From contig NC_051095.1 of NCBI RefSeq assembly GCF_901709675.1, forward strand, positions 6,723,956 through 6,787,955: a stretch of 64,000 bases of DNA, written 5' to 3'. The translations under genes and the position numbers were made by a program. The stretch comes from Syngnathus acus. Its lineage: Eukaryota > Chordata > Actinopteri > Syngnathiformes > Syngnathidae. Shown piece after piece: positions 40,966 to 53,267 of the stretch (the stretch's first letter is position 1; each line of letters begins with the position of its first letter). The notes under the pieces are model-generated. The model was given only the letters and a program-made list of their open reading frames with translations, was not told the DNA's origin and searched no databases.

Positions 40966-43900
40966 TCACGGGCGCTGCGCTGAGTAGCGGCCCTCACTGG
41001 GTGGTGCACCTCGGCCGGAACCAAAGCTGGGCTTCTGGGCAGCTCCCCCACGGGCCACCCCAGGCGGGCCCCTGGGAGCACCACCGCCGATGCGCTCTCG
41101 CGGACCGCCTAGTCCCCCTGGCCCGCGAGGCCGCACATCCCGCCGTTCGACTTCCCGGGCTGAGCGCGTCTTCTTCTCCTCCACGTTGAGGCGCACTTCG
41201 CCACGCAGCTTGATGGGCTGAAGATGAAATGCACATAAGCACCTAAAAGATCTTGGACTTTTTCTCACTCAAACTTAATCTTCCATTGCAATTCATTCCC
41301 ACAATTAAGCAAAAGGCAAATAATTTAAAAGCAAGTTTGGGGCCAGATGAAAAGAAAAAACATCCTGACACCAAAGTGGTGGCCGAAGCAGCAATATTTG
41401 TCAAAGGACAGACGAGCAGGCCAAGCTCACCCGACTGCTCAAGATCTTCTGAACTGGATCCGAGTCATCAAACACCACAAAGCCAAAGTTGGGAAGTTTT
41501 CCTCCGCTGTTGATCCGCAATTCCAAAACTGTTCCGTACTCTGCGGGCCAGCACACACACCGTGACATTAAGCATGTGATGTCAAACATGACTTGTTTTT
41601 TTTACCCAAATCCTGATAGATTGTACAGTTTATCCTTTAGGCTCCCAAAATCATTTGCTTGAGTGTGCCTGGTCAATATGACTTACGCTCAAAGAACTCC
41701 TTAAGTTCACTCTTGTCGACGGCGTGTGGTACGTTCCCCACAAACAGTTGATGGGCATCGGGGTAACGCACCATCCGCCTCACTTCCGCCTCACCCTGCT
41801 CACCCTCACGAACTGGAAGCAAACAAAAAAAAAACGTAAATTGACACAGCCAAGCCTACTTTGGACATAATTTCCTCTTTTGCACATACTTGGGCGTGGT
41901 CCTCTGTGTGCAGGGGTAGGAGCACCGGGGCGCTGCTCTCGCGGCCGGGGGTCCCGCTGCGGAGGTCTCTGTGATGCCGATTGGGACTCTGACTTAACGT
42001 CAACCCGCACCTGCAGATAAGAACTCATGCTCAAGAAACAGAGGCAGAACCTCAAATTTGTTTGGACACCAGCGATCTCGGGCGTGTCCTACCGGGGCAG
42101 CGGGGGAGGCTTTGACAACGTGTGGCGGGATGCCAGACACGGGGACGGTACCACTGGGCGGGAGATTCTTACTAGTCACAGACGCCCACGAGAATGGCTG
42201 CAAACAGGATGTGCCACGTGAGCGTCTGGTTAGCGTCTGGTTAGCGCAGAGCATGCAAACACTGACCCGGTTCTCCTCCGGCGCGGCGGGCGCCGTTTCA
42301 GCAGGTTCTGTGCCAGCGTCCTTGTCTGTCTGCTCATTGGCTGCGTGTGCGGGCGTTTCACTTTGTGTCTCCAGCGCGGGGGCGGCCTTCAGCTCCACCG
42401 CGTTGACAACCTCCGCTTCCCTCTCTACTTCTGGTTCCGGCTGAGGGCTCGCCGCCGCTTCTTCCCCCTCAGCAGGGTGTGATGCTTCCGTACTAAGCAA
42501 AAAGAAAGAGTCGTGACTTCCTGGGTTGTAAGCTGTGTTGGGAATTACTTTAGGTCCACTCTATAACAATCATACATGGGTTGGTAGAAAGCAGGCACAG
42601 ACTCGTCAGCCATGACGTCCGGAGAGGGAACACGCTCCTCCAGCTCCTCCACATCCTCATCAGACTCTGAATACACGTGTATATACTCACGCTTCGCACT
42701 GTTTTTCCCACAGTTTGACATCACCACAATATCAAATTATTTACCTTCAGGTGGCTCAGAGTCGGAATCGGCAAAGACTTCATCTTGGTAGCGAAAGACG
42801 TCGTTGTGAACGTAAAACTTGTTCGCCACCGTTCCCTGAGTGAGGAGAACATCGTTGGCATCTTTTTTCACACCACTTTAACCTTCAACAATTCTAACAC
42901 TTTAATTAAAGCTACAGCCTGGTTAAAAACAATGTCGCTCTGCAATTACGTCAAGCCAGTGCAGGTGCAAGCCAGCTATTTCCATGAAACTCTTCAAATG
43001 ATGTTTGTTAGAATTGGCAAAAGAAATATGGGCGGCGGTGGCACGGGCTGGTACCTCTGGGGCAAGCACGAAGGTCTGCATGAACTTCCTCATGGGCTGC
43101 ATGTTGTTGGAGAGCTCCCCCATGACCTGCACCACCACGCCCTCATTCAGGGTGGCGTGCGCATCCACATGACGGATCTTGGTGTGGCAGTCGCGGAAGC
43201 TCAGCGCCATCACACGCTTGTGGATGTCCTGCAACACACACGCACCCGTCCTCAGTCTTGGCAAGCTTAATCGGTGGCACATCTGCAGTTGTCAAGGAAG
43301 TACAGCGGTAGCTCAGCTTCAGGTTGTTCGGCGCCAAGCTCGCAACTCCTATTTACTTGTTTGGGAATCGCGTTAACCCCGAAACTCCTTTGTATAGAAA
43401 GTCTTGGTTTTTTGGAAAGGCATGTTTTTAAGCAGCCGAAGGGGGCCTTTGTTACGTTAATACAAGTCAGGCATGTTGTTGGGCAGCCAGTTTGCCGTCC
43501 GTCACTTTGAACACTCCTCACACATCAAAGTCTGTTTATGTTTTATTAAAAAAGAGATGCACATGCAGATGACAATATCATGCGGATTGAGGAAGTCATT
43601 TTGATGCTATGTGAATTGGATGGAAGAGAGACTAAAGCGACCATTAATGTGTCTGGCCAGGCTCTGACTTCTGAGCGACTTTGCAGATGAGGCGCTTCCG
43701 CGAACTTCCCCCTCTCTGAATCAAAAACAAAACAATCCTAGCTGTCTGTAATAAAGCAGTCAAAGATCAAACTCAATTTCGTATGAAGTAATGCCTTCAA
43801 ATTGGTTGCGGAAATTCATGGCCGCGCTCGTCATTTAGCTTGGAACGGTCCTTATATCATCCATATAAGATACTATTTGCAAATTTATGAAAAAAAAGAA

Positions 43901-44424
43901 AATTGGGATCCTTGACCAAACCACAGACAGAAAGTTGAATAGGATCGAAGCGAGTAAAATCGAGATTGAGGTGTATAGTGTAGCATTTCTTGTGAGCATA
44001 GGGTCGAAAGGTTTACATGGCGATTGCTACGTACCGTGTTATTCGACAGGCATTGTGTGGAAAGTATTGTGGAACGTTTTTGGGTTGGAAGGATTATGTT
44101 GCCTTTGTTGTGGCGTACATGTTGCATAGGATGTGGCAATCAATGTGGAGCAGGTGTGCGACCTACCGACTGTCCATAAACGGCCTCAAGAGGCTTGCCA
44201 CTCGTGTCCAGCCCGCCGTGGACGTACGACGAGTTCTTGCCATAGAACCTACACGCACACAAAAGATGTGAAAGTGGGCAGGTGCGCACAGTCGTCGTGA
44301 ACGTGTGCATGTATGTAAGGCGGGCGTACCTGTGCAAGTAGTCGGGCGCCTGGTTGAGGAGTGTGTAGTACTGTCGGACAAACTCCCGCCCGACCAGCTG
44401 GGCACTTGGCTTCTCCATCACCAT
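40966..44424 (-). CDS. g3bp1: Ras GTPase-activating protein-binding protein 1 (stress granule scaffold)
   Basis: RNA-binding cytoplasmic scaffold that nucleates stress granules. Coding exons on the minus strand, 5' to 3': 44424-44330, 44248-44167, 43228-43055, 42835-42745, 42666-42549, 42492-42267, 42197-42093, 42010-41890, 41812-41687, 41540-41431, 41217-40966. All have GT-AG borders, phases close, and the product is 499 aa (human 466). The start MVMEKPS matches G3BP1. An NTF2-like dimerisation domain fills about residues 1-137 ([33 protein letters not shown]). Next come a long acidic disordered region with an [11 protein letters not shown] stretch, the conserved [14 protein letters not shown] segment, an RRM with RNP2 LFVGNVP and RNP1 NFGFVVF, and a C-terminal RG/RGG-rich tail. 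The acidic region, especially the Ala/Glu-rich exon 42492-42267, accounts for the extra length. Synteny favours g3bp1 over g3bp2. Confidence 0.93.
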
Positions 44425-45261
44425 TTCTTCTTCAGTACTCAACTGGATGACAAAAAAGGTGCATCATTGACATAATGTAAATATTGAGTAGGGGACCTAT
44501 ATCATTAGTACTTGACATCAATCCTCACTCCCAACTCCCCAGTCACGACTTTTATCCATTTACCATTATTGTAGGTATGGTGTGTCAGCTGCTGATTATC
44601 GTAATAGCCCTGAAATCTATTGTGATGCTACACTGGCCCAGTCCTAATCGAAAGTACTTTGTAGGGGATAATCAAAGGTTAATTCCAACAACACTACAAC
44701 TCACTGTTGAATATAGTGGTTAGGGCGTGTTTTCTGAAGATTCCAGAACTTTTCGGTGGGGCCTCGAGGCTCAGTGACGCCGGCTAGCACGTGCCAGGTC
44801 GACTTTTAAGTCACACTTGCAGGTTTTGGGTAGATCAAAAAGCGCCGAGAGCAGGAGAACTATTCGCTGGATTGGGTGGCACAACAAGAGAATTTTTAAA
44901 GAAATAAAAATAAATAAAAACGACGCGAAAGGCAGGCAGCGGCCTGGAGCAAAAACGAAAGCGCGCAGCATGGCGGGGAAGCCCAAGGATGCTGGCTAAT
45001 TCCCGGACTAAAGCGTCTAGAAGAGCCTGATAAAAGACATTCAACGCACTTATCACGGGGAGTGCCTCGTCGCTCTATGAAATGCCGGTAAATATTGAAA
45101 ACGATGCCTTTTAAGATAAATATTGTAATTACATAGCTTCCTCCTTCCAGGACATAGACGGTTCCTTTATCACCGACCCAATTAGCTAAACCGATGCGGC
45201 GGAAGAAGCAAAATGGCAACTTTTAACAGTTATACGCGCCGCAATCCACGATGTTACTCAC

Positions 45262-45400
45262 CAGGGGTCGATTGTCTCAAGTTTAAGTGGCTTTAGTACA
45301 AAAAGTGGTATTAGAATGAGTGACTACAAGCACTTAGGACAACGTGCTCCCTCGCTCGCCGGTTTCAGCCGCGCAGCCCTTACTCACGTCAGTTCCCCCA
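45262..45400 (-). other. g3bp1: g3bp1 non-coding first exon (3' end placed)
   Basis: On the minus strand, ACCCCTG is followed by a strong donor GTGAGTAAC; the exon ends at 45,262. The coding start lies 18 nt inside the next exon, whose acceptor ends at 44,443 with exon start 44,442, so an upstream leader exon is needed and this is the best candidate. The upstream (5') limit is a guess. Confidence 0.55.
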
Positions 45401-45570
45401 GCCGCACTTTTAACCAATCATATTATGCGTTCGGCTACTCTCAGCCAATCACGCGCAGTTCCCGCTGTAAGCCGTCCGTACAACCAATCGTAAAATGTTG
45501 CGGAGTCGAGGCTGCGCTGCAGCTGGTTGGCCGCTTCGGGGCGAGCTCAGCGTACCGCTGAAGAACTAAT
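45400..45570 (-). promoter_or_regulatory. g3bp1: g3bp1 promoter with three CCAAT boxes
   Basis: CpG-containing, TATA-less region with CCAAT at 45,414-45,418, 45,445-45,449 and 45,484-45,488 (plus strand; ATTGG in the sense of g3bp1). Spacing is 31 and 39 bp, a usual arrangement for NF-Y at housekeeping promoters. Assignment to g3bp1 rests on the leader exon just downstream. Confidence 0.6.
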
Positions 45571-47675
45571 GAAGACTGTACGCGCTACTGTACTTTGCGA
45601 TAATAAAACGTCTCGAAAACGTTTGCTTTTATAATTCATTTTCTTGTTTGAAAGACTTTAAAAATGTTTCCATCCTCGGACACAAACATTGTGATTGAAC
45701 TCTCCATCACTACACAGCTAATTTAAAATAAAGTACTGTATTTTCAACGGTCTCAGCGATTATTATTAATGATTATAATCCCTCACTACCTCGCGTTTCG
45801 TTTATCGCGGCTTCACTACATCGCGGATTTTTTTTTCAAATTAAAAATACATTTAAAAGTCAAAATAAAACATGTGTCTAACCTTTAGGACAATGTAGTA
45901 TTGCTCCAAATGTTCGTTTACATTCCTTTAGAAGTCCGTTTTCGCGTGTTAGCACGATCGCGAATTAGCATCTTTCCGCTAACTCGTTAGCCTGCCCAGT
46001 ACTTCTTGTAGGTGACCGTAATTCGCGGATTTCACTTATCGCGGGTGGTTTTTCGAACCAATTATCCACGATAAACGACGGATTACTGTTGATATTTAAC
46101 AACTGTAAGATGGATCCAGCCTGCCAGATCACTGGAATTTAACTGGTAAGCTATATATGCGCAGTAAATATATGTATACAGTACTTAGTAGCCCAAGCAA
46201 TTTACAATTAGGAAAATAGTCAGAACTGGCTCATCAGATAGTTCAATATGCTCTGTGCGTGTAGAGAACACAAACTGTATTTTACTTTAAAAAACAAAAA
46301 CAAAAAAAACTATTATGGCTACTTTGTCTAAAGAAGATTGCATTGGTGATCAATTGTTTATTTGTTTGTTCTTAAGACCACGTATAATATAATGATATTG
46401 AGATATATTTTAAGAAGCTATAACTAGCTAACTAATATACAGATAAAGTGGATCAAACTTCTGGATTTTTATAGTCGCTGTATTAAATTTATCTAGATCT
46501 AAGTAGACTAAAATTTTAAATAAATGTTCACACAAGGGAATGTCAAAATAATAAATAAATAAATAATTAAATTAAATGAATTCTGGTCATTTATATACTC
46601 TGAAGATTATTCAACAATATTAAAAATGCATTGTTAGGGCATTTTGTTGAGCAGTTTAGGTTTGTGGAATCAAGAGTCACTCAGTGATTTCTTTTCCTTT
46701 TAAGGAGCTGAATTCTCGTCTGTCTTCCGCCCAGTCCGGGATGAGCAGGTGTGCATGGTGACAGGGTGCGGTCGTCTCCCAGAGGGCCGCCGGCCTGTCG
46801 GAAGCTCTTTGCTGGCTGCTATGCTAACGTTAGCATTCCAACAGCAGGCAATGGGTTAAGACACGCTCAACGTTGGAATATTCTCAGGTGCAAACATCCT
46901 TTTCCATTTTCATGTGGAACAATAGAAATGAATGATTCCCCGCCTAGAAATGTCTCCCAGTGTATTAACCGCACCTTGACATTAGTAGTTTGTATTCCAT
47001 TCATTATTTTTCTCCATATTTGTTCATCATCTAAAAGATTGTGCTTTGTTGTTAAATGAAAACGTAAGTGGCCAAACAATGCTAATGCTAACATCATATG
47101 AAGGCTAATGTCACTATCGGGACACAAAGTTTGCATGTTGGTAGAAATCATGATGATGGTAAAGATGAGGATGTAAAAAGTGTCTCCTGGGGTTCTGATG
47201 AAGAAAAGGAAGTCATGTAGATTTGTGGTCATCTTAAAATTAGGTTCATTCATTAACTTTTGCTAAATTGATCATGATAAAGAGTCCAAATTGTTTAGCA
47301 GAAATTGCTAATAGCAGGTCAGTGTGGGAAGTGTCTTGCATCTGGAGAGTGCTCTGTTGAAGAGCACGTTGTCCAAAGTGTGTGCAGGGGTTGCGAAGAA
47401 GATACCAAAGGCATGCAGACGTTTGATCATTTGATTGATTTTATTGTGTATTTCTTCAAGTAAGCTTTGCTGCTGTTGTCAGTAGAAACACATTAGAGAG
47501 AAAAAAAACTCAGCCTGCGAGACTTTCCCTTGGTTAAACATGCCCAACTTATTTTAGCACCGTGGAAACCAGGCGGGACTAGCATCGCCATGGAAACCAG
47601 GCAAGAGCGAGTGCGCGCAGTAGTGGAGCCCAACAACTAAACAAAAAAGTAAGTCTGGAGTAGAAAAGCAAGCGC
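45571..47675. other. Gap between g3bp1 and the sparc 3' end
   Basis: No gene was recognised. An atox1-like metal-binding frame (MTCxxC), expected here from the mammalian order, was looked for in the supplied frames and not found. Confidence 0.5.
45770..46095. mobile_element. Decayed non-autonomous element with GTTTATCGCGG ends
   Basis: The left side has AATCCCTCACTACCTCGCGT and then GTTTATCGCGG. The right side, read as reverse complement, has AGTAATCCGTCGTTTATCGTGG followed by ATAATTGGTTCGAAAAACC. Inverted GCGGATTT and ATCGCGG blocks occur inside. The pattern is common in fish genomes. The ends are diverged, so limits are approximate. Confidence 0.5.
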
Positions 47676-47683
47676 AGGGAACA

Positions 47684-48009
47684 TTTATTTCCAAACTTTA
47701 TTTTTGGACTTTTACACTTAAGTCTAATTGATGCCCAATGGAAGTCCTTAAACATAAATTTAAATATCATAAAAACAAAAAACATTTACATCAGAAGTCT
47801 TTAGTTTAATGTGAGTTTGTGCACATTTCGCTTTTGGAATTTTTGCTTATTTAGTGGTATAGGCAGAAAAGTTTGTTACTTAAATCTTAAAATGAAAAGA
47901 GCAATTAGCACCAAAAGTGATATTTTGTTTTGACTTAAACTTAACGATCAGCACCTCGTCCCCAAAGAAGCGAGCTGTTGTGTGGCGCCTCTGCATGAGG
48001 GGGCGAATC
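47684..48009 (-). other. sparc: sparc 3' UTR with poly(A) signals
   Basis: Read on the minus strand, AATAAA occurs at 47,702-47,697 and 47,689-47,684, about 310 nt after the sparc stop codon. The short distance makes them likely terminators of the transcript. Confidence 0.55.
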
Positions 48010-51000
48010 TTAGATGAGGAGGTCGTTGTCCACATCCTCTGCAAAGACACGAAACATTTCGGAGCACACGTAAAGATTAGTGGTGGGAAAGAATTAATTG
48101 GAGGATTTGTCTTTTGGTTTTGAACAACATATTGTTTTCAGATACAAACAGCAGTTGTTGCTGTTAGGTCCTACAGCGCTTTCAAAGTGTTGCTGCCGTC
48201 TGTGAAATATTAATGCTATTAACCATCGATATGTATACAAACACCTAAACCGCTAAATAATTTGATAACTCATATAATAAAATTGGAGCTGCGATGGATT
48301 TTTCGACACCTCATTTAACATAATATTCAAATCCTCGGAATTTCAACCTCTTAACAGTGAATTTCCCTTTTCGGTTGTTGACTTGCCCGTAAAAGTAGAG
48401 TAATAAAAAAGTAGATAATGTGTCTTTTTCCAAATAAGACATTTACAAACATTAGATTTTACTTATTAAAACCAATGATCAACCTTTTATGATATTCTGA
48501 GAAATGTACTAACAGACCTAACCAGTAACTGAGTCGTAATCAATTTTCCGCACTGTCAATTCGAAATGATGTCCTGTTTTTATAATTGAAGGACGTACTT
48601 CCTGCCACGCTATTTCATGTCACACCACTTCCTGTTATGTCCCTACATGTGTGTTATACATTAGCTACCAAGTGATAGAACACCTATTTTCCATTGTTGA
48701 TTTGGGTTTAGTTAGCGCTGCTGCTAGATTAATTAGACATCCAAGATGCTAACGCAACAAAAATTGCTTCTCTATGATGTCATTCCCGAGATATTTGACC
48801 CGGACTCAATATCAAGTGAGTTGGACTTCAAAATAAAAAAAATAAAAAAAATTGATAGGAGAGTTGTGGTTTTTACTCACGCTCCTTAATGCCGAAGCAG
48901 GCGGCCCACTCCTCAAGGGCGATGTACTTGTCGCCGTCGGCGTCGCATTCGTCAAAGAAGCGGGTGGTGCAGTGCTCCATGGGAATGAGGGGGGCACGCA
49001 GAGGGGCCAGTTCGCTGTGCGTCAGGTAGCTGTCAAATCAAACAAGAGCAGTCAAGTATCCGTGGTCAGCAGGATACTGGTGCGAATTTGGAGGCAGACT
49101 TGTCTTGAGTTTCTGAGCATGCGTACCCGTCGGCGGGATGCTGGTCCAGCTGCTTGAACTGCCAGTGCACGGGGAAGATGTACATGTTGTAGTTCTTCAC
49201 AAAGTCATGAGCCAGCAGGTCCAGGGTGTGCTCTCCCGCCTTCAGCCTCTTTTCGTTCTCGTAGATTTTTTTCACCTGCCCCACCACAAGTCACGAGGTC
49301 AACATACAACATTGAATGTACCGTTTCCAGCTTCCAAAGTTGAAGACAAATGAATGCACGACTCTTTTGATTAACTGCAGCGATACAAGTTTGCGGGTTA
49401 CGGGCCCACTGGCAATCTTCTGAGGTTCTATCAGACATAACCGAAGCGGTACAGTAGCTGTGTGAAAGAGTGGAAATTTGGGACTGTCGTGTGAAGTTTA
49501 ACACCTGACACTGACTTTTCTTGTGTACCGTCAGTCAAGTCAAATTTGTTTATAAAGCCCTTAATCACAAAAACGTCTCAAAGGGCTTCACATGATTCCA
49601 GTTCACAATTCTTCTTGACATCTCCTGATCAGTAAGAAAGGGGTGAATAACGCCAGCCGTTCAGGTGGCTTTCCTCACCCTGAGCTTTTGCTTCTCAGTC
49701 AGCAGGTTGTTATCCTCGTCGCGCTCGTACAGAGTCACCAGGACGTTCTTCAGCCAGTCCCTCATACGCAGGGGGAACTGGCTCAACTCGTTGTCCAAGC
49801 AGGGTTCGATTTCTGCGCAGTCACAAAACGCCATTGATGCAGCTAGGAATCACACCTACTTTCCCATAGTAAATACGTTAAAGTAATTGAACCTGGATAC
49901 AAGAATTCCTTCTCAGGATACAAATTTAGCTTTAAATCTGATTAGGTAATTCTCGAGGAATGTCTAGCTCTTGGCGGCTGTGCCTCCAAATCGACATGTT
50001 AGAACTGCCTGACGGAATCAACGTTTCCAAACACCTTAATTGTCAAACCTAACCCACTTTTGACTGCTTCTGGTTCAGAACACTTGATTCAGTCCAGAAC
50101 CTCCGTAAATCAGTTTGGTCTGGATAACAGTTGAAATTGATTGCTTGCACGGATGGAAAAAAAACTTTTCCTGTGATTTTGGGTTACCCATCAGTCTCAG
50201 ATACCTGACTCATTTCCACTTAGTTTCAATGAGGAAAGGCCAAGGACAAGCTTTGTGTTCAGTATTGTGTATTGCCTTTGAGATTTTCTTGTATGTCCGG
50301 CGTATCAACGCCATTTCATGTCAATCCGTTAAAAAAAAGTTGTCCTTCCCAGGTAATGCTACTGAGTGAGTTTTGGAAGGACTTGTGTTTGGGACCTACA
50401 AAACCAGGATATACATGCTTGATTTGTCATTCTTTAGTGAAATAGAAAACAAATGCAAAGCACCGTCCAGTTGTTGGATTCTAATCTAGCAGAGTAGCAT
50501 CTCATTGACTAGACTTGGTGGGAAGCCTTTCCATATCAGTGGCGTCAGCCTGTTCTCCACTTGAACCCCGCACACCCGCACTCCAGCCCAGTTTTGAATG
50601 TGTACACAAACGTGTTTGGACGCGTCTCAGTCGACAGAGCGCTGCAGCTGCTGCAGCTCACACTTGGCAGTACACTACTACCTCGACATAACTTGAATTT
50701 GGTTCATGACCGAGCTCTTAATGCAATTTACTTGGATATCAAATAACAATAAATACCATTTATTTGTTACGTCCACCATTTGCAAAATGTCTTCCTTGGA
50801 CATTTCATTGAATGTAGTATCAGTTCTATTCATATGGCTCAATATTAGCGGGGTGGAGGGTTCACCTTTGCAGGGTCCGATGTAGTCCAGGTGCAGCTTG
50901 TGACCCTTCTTGGTTCCCTCCAAAGCGCACTTGGCGGCGAAGAAGTGGCAGGAAGTGTCGTAGGTCTTGTTGTCGGTACCGCAAACCTGAACACAACAAC

Positions 51001-53267
51001 GCAACAGTGAGGCGCAAAGACGTCAACTGGAACTCTTAGTTGAGTTCCGGAGACGGTGTTGCTGGTCCAGGAACCTTTTGGGTGTGGTGTGCAGTACCAA
51101 ATATTCTTTATTCAGATTGATTTGGTTCTAGGAGTTAGGAAGAAATGTATATCGTTGTTTTGTGCGAATGGCCGCCGGTAAAAACTGACATGCTCAAACT
51201 GTCCCTCGGCGGCGGTGCAGGTGGATGGGTCCTGACACACGCACATGGGGGTGTTGCTCTCGTCCACCTCACACACTTTGCCCTTCTTGCATTGGTGCTG
51301 CAGGCATGCGTCTGGATAAGAACACATCATCATGAAATAAAAAGCGGCATCGTTTGCACAATGTTGGCCTTTTGTATATTTCATGCCACGGACTTCCTGC
51401 AAAACATCAAACTAACAGTCTACTACTGTGTACGCTTTGCGACTGTTCTCCTGATTACACATAATTCTGGTCTCAAATATGTCATTTTGCTTGTGGTTGT
51501 GGTTGTTGAGTCCAGACGAGTGTGAAGCCAGAGAGACATTACGTTGCGGCCAACTGTGAACGCGTGCGGTTGCTTGTGCGTGTGCGCGCTCACTCTCGAC
51601 AACGTCGTCTTCCAACTCGATGGCCTCGTCAAACTCCCCAATCTCTACCTGCACTGGGTTGGAGCCCACCTCGGTCTCCTGGAAAGCAGCAAAGGTCAAA
51701 GTTTAGACCGGAAGTCAATTAAGCAGCAGGATTAACGTGAGATTCCATATAGAGAAAATTTGCTGGGATTAGCATCAAGCTAGTGGTCTAAAGGCTAAGC
51801 TATGTGTTTGTTTTAACAAGAGATGTAATTCTCCTTGTTTCATTTAAAAAAAACACAGATAGGGAGTGATTCCGAGCACAGCCAAGTTTTTATTTATGAC
51901 CACCGAGGCTTTGAGGTTGGACCGGCCACGTTCCAGAAGGTTCCACCCTGAAACAACCAGCCTGTGAGCGGCAGGACCCAAACAAGCAGCTGCGTCCGCA
52001 TGCAATGAAGCCAGGAAGACGTCAGAGCTTCCTGAGAGGTTGCATGAGACTGCTTTTTCCAGCTGTGGTCTTTGCGGTCCTTCGGGACCCCGGGAGGAGC
52101 CAACGTTCACATACTTAAGTTCCTTTTTTTTTCCCCCCCCATTTGAAACCAACCAAACAGAACATTGTGTCTTTGCGCTTGATTTCCTGTTGAGTGACTT
52201 CCAAAGGGAAGCATCTTTCTGTTTATCCACATAAAGGTCTCCAAACGGAAATTTCGGATTTAACAACTATGAAGATGATGATGTGGAAGATTGGGAATGG
52301 AAGTAAACATGATGACTTCATCAGAACCAGCTGGACAACTAAAGTTCCAACTGTTCCACTTAAGTTTAAAGGCGAGTGGACTCTTCTTGTTGAAGATATT
52401 TGACCTAAAGTCCAAAGGATTTCTTTCGTTCTAAATATTAAGGATTGTAACTTAATCCAGCTTTATTGAGGGAGCACCTACACAAACATCCAGAACCTTT
52501 TTTTTTTTTTTTTTTGCATTATGTCAGATTCTGGATGGTTCAGTGTCATCGTCATACTGTTCCATGAATGCTACTTCTTGTTCTCCATCTTATTTCATGC
52601 CACTTTGGACTCGATTGAGAAGAACTTGGCAACCATCTCTTTGCTGAACAGCTTCTGTTTCACTTGATTTTTTTACCCCGTTAAAAAAAAACAAGCAGAA
52701 ATATTTGGGTTTTGTCTTCTTCTGCTGTCTTGATGATTGTGGTTTAAAAAAAAAAAAAAAGGAAATGGGAATGTCAGGACTAATTGGTGTCATGTTCAGA
52801 GTATCGAGGCTGCAGTGTGGAAGAACTTTTCTGGTGAATGACTTATTTTGAATCACCTCAACAACTGAATCTTCCACCACGGGCTCATCCACCACCAGTT
52901 CCTCATCTGCCACCAGCCCCTCATCCATCGTCTGCTCCTCAACCGCCACCAGCTCCTCGTCCATTGGCTGCTCGTCGACCGCCACCAGCTCCTCGTCCAT
53001 TGGCTGCTCCTCAGTCTGACAAACACAAGATTTCTTGAACAGTCAGTGCATGTGGATGAAAATCCTAGAGGAACAAAACCACGTAGAACTTGCCAGGAAC
53101 TTTGAGTGACTGATAAAAACTGGGCTTTCAAGTTATTCTAACAGAACATTTGAGGTTGTTGAGGACTTTACACAAACACACAGTGATCGGTTGTCAGAGA
53201 GAGGACTTACAGGAGCCGCCATGGTGTGCCCGGCTAGGCAAACCAGGAAGATGACCCACATCCTCAT
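48010..53267 (-). CDS. sparc: SPARC / osteonectin, secreted matricellular protein
   Basis: Secreted calcium- and collagen-binding glycoprotein. Coding exons on the minus strand: 53267-53211, 53015-52857, 51678-51594, 51311-51190, 50986-50866, 49812-49679, 49275-49127, 49029-48881, 48038-48010. All phases close; 334 aa (human 303). Residues 1-17 form a signal peptide ([17 protein letters not shown]). An acidic domain I follows, enlarged by a 12-residue repeat. Next are the [10 protein letters not shown] segment, a follistatin-like cysteine module ([16 protein letters not shown]...CVCQD) and the copper-binding KGHK. The extracellular calcium-binding domain has EF-hand 1 ([13 protein letters not shown]) and EF-hand 2 ([14 protein letters not shown]). 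The last 29 coding bases sit alone in a terminal exon encoding DVDNDLLI, matching the mammalian end. The sequon ENNT of mammalian SPARC is replaced by ESNTP, whereas DNKT is kept. Confidence 0.97.
49531..49625 (+). mobile_element. Fish interspersed repeat (TCAAGTCAAATTTnTTTATA type)
   Basis: GTCAAGTCAAATTTGTTTAT, then AAAGCCCTTAATCAC and CTCAAAGGGCTTCACATGAT form the stereotyped fish repeat of this type. It sits in the sparc intron just downstream of the 49,812-49,679 exon's acceptor-distal side and shows no coding content. Confidence 0.65.
52905..53012 (-). repeat. sparc: 36-bp coding tandem repeat in sparc acidic domain
   Basis: Three head-to-tail units encode [24 protein letters not shown] and [12 protein letters not shown], followed by the partial EELVVDEP. 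The first two DNA units are almost identical and the third is diverged. The reading frame is kept because the unit is a multiple of three. Confidence 0.9.

Noticed and set aside
45571-47675. atox1, expected from mammalian synteny
   Set aside because: No frame with the MTCxxC metal-binding motif or the rest of the small protein was found on either strand.
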